DNA of 22,496 bases from an uncultured Actinomycetes bacterium (lineage in GTDB: Bacteria; Actinomycetota; Actinomycetes; Nanopelagicales; Nanopelagicaceae), in contig CAIPQX010000103.1 of the NCBI GenBank assembly GCA_903867285.1, positions 1-22,496 on the forward strand, written 5' to 3'. The notes under the pieces were generated by a model. That model ran no database searches, had not been told where the DNA came from, and worked only from the letters and a program-made list of their open reading frames with translations. Each line of letters begins with the position of its first letter. The first letter of the stretch is position 1. Below are positions 18,101 through 22,496 of the stretch, piece by piece. The translations under genes were made by a program, and so were the position numbers.

Positions 18101-18284
18101 ACGCATCTGTTGATCCCGTATCAACAGCGATGATTCGATTAATTCTTCGCGTCTGCGAGGACAAGGATGAAATAACTTCAGGGAGCCAGGCAGCACCATT
18201 ATGTGAAACGACTATTGCGGTGACAAAAAACCGAGATACATCAACCTCGTGTGATGCAAGTTCCGACGATAAATTGGTTGCCAT
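15150..18284 (-). CDS. Large membrane glycosyltransferase: GT2 domain fused to a multi-helix membrane domain
   Basis: The 1044-residue protein begins with a cytoplasmic GT-A fold, family 2 glycosyltransferase (about 18-260): TAIVVSHNG at 22-30, DTGSTD at 55-60, metal-binding HDD at 111-113 and FRDDVDLGWR at 211-220. A helix pair near 265-325 and a basic linker (RRSRRKKR) follow. From about residue 415 come roughly a dozen hydrophobic segments. A soluble region from about 830 contains LAEQYDRSWRLIDNG at 964-978, which resembles the extracytoplasmic end of YfhO/GT-C-like proteins, then a last helix at about 1013-1030 and a basic tail. It probably transfers sugars in cell-envelope polymer synthesis; donor and acceptor are unknown. 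It follows whiB by 33 bp and precedes the DUF5719-like gene by 2 nt. Confidence 0.87.
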   Translation of the reverse strand: MATNLSSELASHEVDVSRFFVTAIVVSHNGAAWLPEVISSLSSQTRRINRIIAVDTGSTDASPKLLRAAGITYIAAEPDIGYGDAIEMALEHSPKLRDPEDAANECIWLIHDDCAPAKDALALLLGAINDRPQVVIAGPKLLGWYDRDHLLEAGISIARNGARWTGLEPREQDQGQHDETRDVLSVSTAGMLIRRAAFEEIGGLDPNLALFRDDVDLGWRARVAGFSAICVGAASAFHAEASASERRIVDVSEAFLHRPLLLDRRNAAYVMLANSSWWMLPWVTFQLLGTSLLRVIFDLLAKLPGYAGDEIAAVALLIIHPTDLIKARRSRRKKRLLTPAVVGAYIPPRGSQIRAGVDRVTSTIFQKLKGTQAPSDNEVSQSYSDLGVITDEFDEQDSLPSAAPSIFRGVFRRPDTLALVVITALSIVSARGRLGSLSGGALGFIPTGGGDLLRVYAQAWHLVGMGSAASAPPWLAVLGVASFITFGHLSLLITSLFLLTPPLAFIIFVNALRRIGISVGTSTFGGVVYILTPLLWSSLNQGRIEILVLYLLAPLFIFLKPMMFSIAELSWRRVFAITLLTTLVASFSPLLLALWLILQISLLVRAIISMARSSENTAGWIDLMESAIFRPVAKRGAVIITTIFLSLPWSLGALIHPTQFLVAPGIPLANGGTLQTLLTNPGGEGSPPWWIIAPIPLFIFFSFFIRSMGRSSLISSSFLAGAILLNELHVAGHGATETVFVGSVFLVIAIILIPPMMVAVENVTPNLKLRNIGVGHLAVAGAAALSVISATLLAGWVLFGQAPSLVQSDQSDSVPAFVSSLAQSPAKPKTLVLASNSTASTFFISRGNRLTIGDADVATATPPQITEAVASLISGSGVSTASVLGQYGIQYLFLRAPVSVQTTRVIDGVGGFTRMSATSIGVVWRIVGASPRIMLTDTFGKNYQIPSGDIGALGYAVTYGTITLAEQYDRSWRLIDNGANDPLRHSASGLPVFSVNTPGKITILFDGTAHRALISLELLTLLIAVVMALPSGRRRRQVPLEELV

Positions 18285-18317
18285 TATGCGGCACTCGTGA
18301 GCGCAAAGATGTGCGAG

Positions 18318-18620
18318 TTAAGCAGAACGACGCTTAAGGCGACGACGCTCTCGCTCGGAGAGGCCACCCCAAATGCCGAAGCGCTCATCATGTCCTAGAG
18401 CGTATTCCAAGCACTCTGAACGAACATCACAGGAGAGGCAGACTCGCTTTGCTTCGCGCGTAGAGCCACCCTTCTCAGGAAAGAAGGCTTCTGGGTCTGT
18501 CTGAGCGCATAGGGCGCGCTCTTGCCAGGAGAGGTCAGGATTCCCATTAGTCGAGCCGCCGAGGTTGGTGAGGCCACCCATTCCAAAATCTCCTTGAGCG
18601 GCAAGCTGGCGTTCTGACAT
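18318..18620 (-). CDS. whiB2: WhiB-family iron-sulfur transcription factor (WhiB2/WhmD type by position)
   Basis: WhiB proteins bind a [4Fe-4S] cluster and act with the primary sigma factor; the WhiB2/WhmD branch affects septation and division. The 100-residue protein has the four cluster cysteines Cys38, Cys61, Cys64 and Cys70 (C-x22-C-x2-C-x5-C), the GIWGG turn at 82-86 and a basic C-terminal DNA-binding helix ending RERRRLKRR. The ATG at 18620 has a strong GAGGAG 5 nt upstream. Position beside manC, the glycosyltransferase and manB matches mycobacterial whiB2, which is why I favour that branch; the family assignment itself is certain. Expression is probably controlled by the palindrome-covered promoter at 18691-18719. 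Confidence 0.94.
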   Translation of the reverse strand: MSERQLAAQGDFGMGGLTNLGGSTNGNPDLSWQERALCAQTDPEAFFPEKGGSTREAKRVCLSCDVRSECLEYALGHDERFGIWGGLSERERRRLKRRSA

Positions 18621-18690
18621 ACATACTCCTCAAACTTTTCGGACCGACCATTAACGGTTAGACCGGCTGGATGTAAAACGTCTTGGGTGA

Positions 18691-18706
18691 ATTACACGCG
18701 TGTAAT
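18691..18706. promoter_or_regulatory. Perfect 16-bp palindrome overlapping the whiB -10 box (probable operator)
   Basis: ATTACACGCGTGTAAT is its own reverse complement over all 16 bases. It covers the predicted -10 hexamer and the adjoining 10 bases of spacer, the usual place for a dimeric repressor site. It is not followed by a T-run on either strand, so a terminator role is unlikely. The binding protein is unknown; the core does not match operator consensuses I know for LexA, Rex or Crp. Confidence 0.6.
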
Positions 18707-18719
18707 CCCTTTTCGTCAA
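18691..18719 (-). promoter_or_regulatory. Predicted whiB promoter (-35 TTGACG, 17 bp, -10 TGTAAT)
   Basis: On the minus strand TTGACG (18714-18719) is followed after exactly 17 bases by TGTAAT (18691-18696), a good match to a primary-sigma promoter. Transcription would start near 18684, leaving a leader of about 63 nt with GAGGAG (18626-18631) before the whiB ATG. The promoter lies in the 111-bp gap downstream of manC, so whiB and the following genes can be expressed separately from fdxA-dapC-manC. Confidence 0.62.
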
Positions 18720-18731
18720 GTCCAGCGGAGA

Positions 18732-19748
18732 TTATTTCTCTGCAAAATAGCCAAAAAACTGGTTCTCGGCAATAAATCCGCCAGGAAATTCGTAATTTGG
18801 GGCTACAAATGTATTTGTCAGACGGGCGCCCGGACCAATACGAGCTCCATTCCCAATGACCGAAGAAACAATTCTCGCGCCATTTTCAATTCTGGCAGTT
18901 GATGCTATGAGCGATCCGTCCTCGATCAGAGCAGACGCGTCAATGCCCGCATCTCGTGCGACGAGAGATCCAGCCCTCCGGGTATACACGCCTTGTTCCA
19001 AAAGTTCATCGAAGGCGATGGAACGCGCGGCTCCAGAGATCAAATCGGCTGTAGCTCTTAAAAGCGCGGCCGGGGTGCCGATATCGAGCCAATAAGAAGA
19101 ATCTAAGTACCCTAAAATTCTTGAACCGTCGGCGAGAAGCGCAGGAAAGACCTCACGTTCAACGCTTACGGCTCGATCTCGCGCAATAGCGTCGATGACA
19201 CCTGGATTGAATATGTAGCAGCCGGCATTAATAATCTTTGTGGGCGGATTTTCCATCTTCTCATTGAAGGAAAGTATCCGAGAGCCATCCATTTCGACTA
19301 CGCCGAACGCTCGCGCATCAGCAACCGTCGTGAGATGCAGCGTTGCATCCGCATCCCCCGTCAGATGAAGATCCATCTGCGCCTGCATATCATGGCTGCT
19401 TAATACATCCCCATTGAAAACTACAATCGGTCCAGAACCACTTAAAAGCTGAGCCGCATTAGCTATCGCGCCGCCGGTTCCCAACGCGCTCTTCTCGACG
19501 GCATATGAAATCTTAATACCGAATCGTTCGCCACCTCCAAAGTGAGGTTGAAAGACTTCAGCTAGGTAAGAGGTGGCAAGAACAATTTCAGTTATTCCGG
19601 CGGCTCGTGCCTTGGCAATTTGGTGTTCCGCAAATGGAATACCCGCGACGGGAAGCATGGGCTTAGGTGTGCGGTAGGTCAGTGGTTGCAGCCGCGTTCC
19701 AAATCCGCCAACGAGCAAAATTGCCGATGTAGGCCGTCCGCGTTGCAT
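18732..19748 (-). CDS. manC: Nucleotidyltransferase, probable mannose-1-phosphate guanylyltransferase
   Basis: It likely makes GDP-mannose from GTP and mannose-1-phosphate. The N-terminal nucleotidyltransferase domain (about 8-235) has the activated-sugar motif LVGGFGTRLQPLTYRTPKP, ALGTGGAI for base/sugar binding, FNGDVL with the metal Asp, and NEKMENPPT. A C-terminal left-handed beta-helix follows, with hexapeptide-like repeats (DASALIEDGSLIASTARIE). This layout fits actinobacterial ManB/ManC-type GMPP (Rv3264c), although glucose-1-phosphate enzymes share the fold; the nearby manB supports mannose. I chose ATG 19748 (338 residues); a TTG at 19754, adjoining the dapC stop, would add two residues. 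No clear Shine-Dalgarno sequence, so translation is probably coupled to dapC. Confidence 0.85.
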   Translation of the reverse strand: MQRGRPTSAILLVGGFGTRLQPLTYRTPKPMLPVAGIPFAEHQIAKARAAGITEIVLATSYLAEVFQPHFGGGERFGIKISYAVEKSALGTGGAIANAAQLLSGSGPIVVFNGDVLSSHDMQAQMDLHLTGDADATLHLTTVADARAFGVVEMDGSRILSFNEKMENPPTKIINAGCYIFNPGVIDAIARDRAVSVEREVFPALLADGSRILGYLDSSYWLDIGTPAALLRATADLISGAARSIAFDELLEQGVYTRRAGSLVARDAGIDASALIEDGSLIASTARIENGARIVSSVIGNGARIGPGARLTNTFVAPNYEFPGGFIAENQFFGYFAEK

Positions 19749-19754
19749 CTGCAA

Positions 19755-20792
19755 TTAACCGTGCATTCGCGCTGCAGCAGCAGCAATCTGGTGGTCGGTT
19801 GCGGTCAGCGCGATGCGAACGTACCTTGATCCCGCCTCGCCATAAAACCCACCAGGAGTAACCAAAATTCCCTTCTCCGCCAAGAAGGAGACAGAATCCA
19901 TATCGCGCTCCCCGCGCGTACACCAGATATACAAACCGGCCTCGCTATGTTCAATGACAAAACCTAAAGAGGCCAGAGCGGGCCGCAGCACCTCGCGGCG
20001 CCGAGCATAACGCTGCGCTTGGTGGTGGACATGAACCTCATCCCCCAACGCTGCTACCATCGCTGCTTGAACCATCGTAGGAACTAGTAAGCCAGAGTGC
20101 TTGCGAATTTCACGAATTCTCGCGATTAAAACTGGATCACCAATGATCATTCCACCCCGGTAGCCCGCGAGATTGGAGCGTTTCGAGAGTGAGTGCAGGG
20201 CGATGAGATTTGTATTGTCGCCGGCGGCCACGTTGAGAATAGAGACCGGTTTGATACCTTCAGATCGAGCCGGAAAATTGAAATAGCACTCATCGCTCGC
20301 AATAACAGCGCCGGTTTTACGGGAGTATTCGATGGTTGCTTGCAATTCTTCCCTGGGGGAGATACGCCCAGTGGGGTTCGATGGCGAATTAATCCAGACA
20401 AAGTCTGCATCGGGCCACGATCTCGGATCGAAATCAACGGCGTGATGCTCTGCTTTAGCCAAGATGGCGCCTACTAAATATGTGGGATACGCGATCATCG
20501 GATAGAGAACTGAGTTTGCCTCTAATTGTGTTGGTAAGTTCGCAACGACCTCTTTAGAGCCAATACTCGGCAAGACATCAAATTCGCCGGTAACTCCCAA
20601 AATATTGGTTGCCCAATCTCGCATAGCGGCTCGGAGAGCTGGTGAGCCAATGGTGAGTGGGTAGCCCGGTGCATCTGCGCTCGCTACTAAAGCGGCCTGA
20701 ATGAAATCCGGTGTGGCATCAACGGGCGTTCCAACTGAAAGGTCGATGATCCCATCTTTATATTCCCGTGCGCGCGCGCCATAGGGAGCCAA
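19755..20792 (-). CDS. dapC: N-succinyldiaminopimelate aminotransferase DapC (canonical-codon part; real N-terminus probably at 20822)
   Basis: This PLP-dependent class I/II aminotransferase of the succinylase branch makes N-succinyl-LL-2,6-diaminopimelate for lysine and peptidoglycan. Seen, counting from TTG 20792: LSVGTPVDATPDFIQ near 18-32, SPSNPTG at 136-142, SDECY at 166-170, and PLP-lysine Lys204 in SLSKRSNLAGYRGG. In this frame the ten preceding codons (ATC AAA CTC, then PDFPWDV) encode the conserved family N-terminus LPDFPWDVLAPY, yet contain no ATG, GTG or TTG before the fdxA stop. The likeliest true start is ATC at 20820-20822, giving 355 residues; TTG 20792 would remove conserved residues. 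It follows fdxA in the same frame. Confidence 0.9.
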   Translation of the reverse strand: MAPYGARAREYKDGIIDLSVGTPVDATPDFIQAALVASADAPGYPLTIGSPALRAAMRDWATNILGVTGEFDVLPSIGSKEVVANLPTQLEANSVLYPMIAYPTYLVGAILAKAEHHAVDFDPRSWPDADFVWINSPSNPTGRISPREELQATIEYSRKTGAVIASDECYFNFPARSEGIKPVSILNVAAGDNTNLIALHSLSKRSNLAGYRGGMIIGDPVLIARIREIRKHSGLLVPTMVQAAMVAALGDEVHVHHQAQRYARRREVLRPALASLGFVIEHSEAGLYIWCTRGERDMDSVSFLAEKGILVTPGGFYGEAGSRYVRIALTATDHQIAAAAARMHG

Positions 20793-20819
20793 TACATCCC
20801 AGGGAAAATCCGGGAGTTT

Positions 20820-20834
20820 GATTCTTTACGCTCC
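20820..20834 (-). promoter_or_regulatory. Shine-Dalgarno sequence and apparent ATC start codon of dapC
   Basis: Read on the minus strand, GGAG (20831-20834) lies inside the last fdxA codons, then an 8-nt spacer containing the fdxA TAA stop, then ATC AAA CTC. The spacing is ideal for initiation at the ATC, exactly where homologues have a start codon before K-L-P-D-F-P-W-D. AUC is a rare but possible initiation codon; a base error (ATG to ATC) is the simplest alternative. Confidence 0.55.
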
Positions 20835-21146
20835 AGCCTTAGGAAGTGCCACAACAGTTGGGTGATCGGAGTCCGATGCTCCAACTTTGCTGGCACCGCC
20901 GGGTGAACCAATAGTCTGGAAGAAAGCGGAGTTGATCTCGCTGTACTGCTTCCAGTCCGCGGGAACGTCATCTTCATAATAGATCGCCTCGACCGGACAG
21001 ACCGGCTCGCAGGCTCCGCAATCAACGCACTCATCAGGTTGGATATAAAGCATCCGATTGCCCTCATAGATGCAATCAACGGGGCACTCCTCGATGCATG
21101 ATTTATCTTTGACATCGACACAAGGCTCAGCGATTATGTAGGTCAC
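20826..21146 (-). CDS. fdxA: Seven-iron ferredoxin FdxA/FdxC type
   Basis: This is a small electron carrier with one [3Fe-4S] and one [4Fe-4S] cluster. With GTG 21146 as residue 1, cysteines fall at 9, 17, 21, 25, 40, 43, 46 and 50. By comparison with Azotobacter ferredoxin I, Cys9, Cys17 and Cys50 hold the 3Fe cluster and Cys21, Cys40, Cys43 and Cys46 the 4Fe cluster. The 106-residue length equals mycobacterial FdxC. The GTG is favoured because AAAGGA lies 7 nt before it and the protein then begins MTYIIAEPCVDV as in homologues; an upstream TTG at 21173 would add nine residues. It is adjacent to dapC, as in M. tuberculosis (Rv1177-Rv1178), and divergent from the CysRS-like gene. Confidence 0.94.
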   Translation of the reverse strand: MTYIIAEPCVDVKDKSCIEECPVDCIYEGNRMLYIQPDECVDCGACEPVCPVEAIYYEDDVPADWKQYSEINSAFFQTIGSPGGASKVGASDSDHPTVVALPKAGA

Positions 21147-21241
21147 GTCAATCCTTTCAAGTAGCGGTTCCAATTAACTGCGGAACAATAATAGGTAGAG
21201 AATAGTGGATACCAGAGCGAAAAATTGGGTGAGGGGGTTCC
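21147..21241. promoter_or_regulatory. Divergent promoter region between fdxA and the CysRS-like gene
   Basis: This 95-bp AT-richer gap must hold promoters for both directions. Seen: Shine-Dalgarno GAGGGGG at 21231-21237 for the plus-strand gene, AAAGGA for fdxA, several TAnnnT-like boxes around 21190-21206 on both strands, and a 5-bp inverted repeat GTTCC/GGAAC around 21166-21185. I cannot place either transcription start with confidence. Confidence 0.4.
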
Positions 21242-22496
21242 ATGAAGCCATTACCTGCGCCGGCCGATATTGGGCAGCGCGTGAGCATCCGCCTCCACGA
21301 CCCCGAAGGCGGGTTTCGTGACCTCCTGGGCCATCTGGTGGCACTTAACCAGGTCCGCAAAAAGGATGGTCAGATAGTCACCTTTGACCCTGACCGGATC
21401 TCACTCTGGAAAATTGTGCCTTCCCATCCGATCCCTACCCGGATCTTTCTGTATGACACTATGAGCCGAACGCAACGAGAATTGACGATCAGCGATGGAA
21501 AGGCCTTGCGGATGTACTGCTGTGGCCCCACGGTCTACCGCGATGCCCATGTTGGCAACCTGCGCACCTTTCTGTTGGGTGATTTAATATCGCGATTGGT
21601 ACGACTTGGTGGCCACCAACTTCGAAGCATCCAAAATATTACCGATGTCGGCCATATGAGCGAGGACATAAATTCTGCCGACGAATTAGAAGACAAAATT
21701 CTCACCCAGGCAAAGGCAGAACAGAGAGATCCCTTTCTTGTAGCTCGATCGTATGAAGCTGGATTCCACCACGATATCGCTCGGCTAGGCATTGGCGCCG
21801 CCGATATCTACCCGAGGGCAAGCGAGAGTATCGAGATGATGCATCGCCTAATCACCAATTTGATTGACTCCGACCACGCATATGTAGGTGGCGATGGATC
21901 CGTTTACTTCTCCGCCAACTCCTTCGAAAGTTATGGCGCGATCAGTGGCAATAAATTAGATGAGCTGGTTCCCGGTCACAGGTATGAATACGAAGAAGAT
22001 AATGCCAAGAGATTTCACGCCGATTGGGCGCTCTGGAAAGCGGCGGGGAGCCGTACCGAGATGGTCTGGGATTCACCGTGGGGCCGCGGCTTTCCGGGGT
22101 GGCATATTGAATGCTCGGCGATGTCGCTGCACTACCTCAATAGTCACGTAGATCTCCACCTAGGCGGAATTGATCTGCGCTTCCCCCACCATGAAAATGA
22201 ACGCGCACAGAGCAATTGTGCATCTCTCAGTGAAGTAACTGATCATTGGGTACATGGCGAACATCTTCTCTTTGAAGGAAGAAAGATGTCAAAGAGTTCA
22301 GGAAATGTTGTGCTTCTTGAAGATGTTATTCAGAGAGGGTTTGATCCTTTAGCCTTGCGCTTAGTCTTCTTAGAGAACAAATATCGCAGCCAGATGGATC
22401 TCACCTGGGATCAAATCAGCGCCGCTGATTCTACGATTGCGCGCTGGCGGAACAAGTATCAAGAGTGGTCGAAAGTCGAAACCCACAACGATCCGG
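21242..22496 (+). CDS. cysS: Cysteinyl-tRNA-synthetase-like protein with N-terminal Rv0428c-type SH3-like domain (3' end beyond right edge)
   Basis: One open frame of 418 codons runs from ATG 21242, behind GAGGGGG, to the window end. Residues about 10-66 (GQRVSIRL, then DLLGHLVAL, GQIVTFDPDRISLWKIVP) resemble the SH3-like N-terminal module of Rv0428c-type GNAT acetyltransferases. From about 67 a class I cysteinyl-tRNA-synthetase core follows: zinc ligands Cys94 (CCGPTVY), Cys291 (HIEC), His316 and Glu320 (FPHHENE), HIGH-box variant HVGN at 103-106, GWHIECSAM and KMSKS at 349-353. NITDVGH and the ALRLVFLENKYRSQM region fit a second, actinobacterial CysRS-like branch rather than MshC. It may charge tRNA-Cys or activate cysteine for another acceptor. 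The anticodon-binding end is not visible. No internal start gives a complete CysRS without the extension. Confidence 0.9.
   Translation, partial: MKPLPAPADIGQRVSIRLHDPEGGFRDLLGHLVALNQVRKKDGQIVTFDPDRISLWKIVPSHPIPTRIFLYDTMSRTQRELTISDGKALRMYCCGPTVYRDAHVGNLRTFLLGDLISRLVRLGGHQLRSIQNITDVGHMSEDINSADELEDKILTQAKAEQRDPFLVARSYEAGFHHDIARLGIGAADIYPRASESIEMMHRLITNLIDSDHAYVGGDGSVYFSANSFESYGAISGNKLDELVPGHRYEYEEDNAKRFHADWALWKAAGSRTEMVWDSPWGRGFPGWHIECSAMSLHYLNSHVDLHLGGIDLRFPHHENERAQSNCASLSEVTDHWVHGEHLLFEGRKMSKSSGNVVLLEDVIQRGFDPLALRLVFLENKYRSQMDLTWDQISAADSTIARWRNKYQEWSKVETHNDP

Noticed and set aside
16108..18300. Several plus-strand frames (up to 111 residues) opposite the glycosyltransferase gene
   Set aside because: They are antisense shadows of a long membrane protein frame; no conserved motif or plausible ribosome site.
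18691..18706. Palindrome downstream of manC as an intrinsic terminator
   Set aside because: No T-run follows on the minus strand, and the site coincides with a well-spaced promoter instead.
20826..21173. TTG 21173 as the ferredoxin start
   Set aside because: GTG 21146 has a well-placed AAAGGA and gives the family's usual N-terminus and cysteine numbering.
21242..22496. Mycothiol ligase MshC as identity of the CysRS-like gene
   Set aside because: MshC has the YVCGITPYDATHLGHA-type start; this protein has YCCGPTVYRDAHVGN and a different ITDVGH segment, closer to a CysRS-like branch.
1..22496. tRNA/rRNA genes, CRISPR arrays, insertion sequences, phage genes
   Set aside because: I read the gaps and found no repeat-spacer pattern, transposase or RNA gene; coding density leaves almost no space for them.

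Overview
The window comes from an actinobacterium, probably a small-genome freshwater type. A WhiB regulator, the MtrA/MtrB two-component pair, a DUF3499 protein, a DUF5719-like exported protein and a seven-iron ferredoxin beside an actinobacterial-type DapC all point there. Gene order strongly recalls the mycobacterial/streptomycete block manC - whiB2 - glycosyltransferase - DUF5719 - DUF3499 - manB - sahH - mtrA - mtrB - comF - secA. GC content looks close to 50% and intergenic gaps are very short, which suggests a streamlined lineage (for example Nanopelagicales/acI-like). The lineage is inferred from memory, not from a search.

Layout. 1-2195 (-) holds the N-terminal 731 residues of Mfd, cut by the left edge. 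2353-4989 (+) is phosphoenolpyruvate carboxylase. From 4991 to 21146 every gene lies on the minus strand. Read in the direction of transcription: fdxA, dapC, manC; then whiB behind a recognisable promoter covered by a perfect 16-bp palindrome, a 1044-residue membrane glycosyltransferase, a DUF5719-like exported protein and a DUF3499 protein; then manB, sahH, mtrA, mtrB, comF and secA. From 21242 (+) to the right edge runs a cysteinyl-tRNA-synthetase-like gene, incomplete at its 3' end.

How the genes fit together. ManB and ManC supply mannose-1-phosphate and GDP-mannose. The large glycosyltransferase and its exported neighbour probably use such sugars in the envelope. MtrAB senses envelope or osmotic state, WhiB links redox state to division or envelope genes, and SecA drives export. 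DapC makes a lysine/peptidoglycan precursor. SahH recycles S-adenosylhomocysteine. There is no gene-free stretch over 300 bases, and I saw no tRNA, rRNA, insertion sequence or CRISPR array.

Most unusual points. (1) The CysRS-like protein carries an N-terminal domain resembling the SH3-like module of Rv0428c-type acetyltransferases. (2) dapC has no ATG, GTG or TTG where its conserved N-terminus begins; a Shine-Dalgarno sequence is correctly spaced before an ATC codon. (3) The whiB promoter overlaps a perfect palindrome. (4) The conserved cluster lacks lpqB, hpf and tmk.
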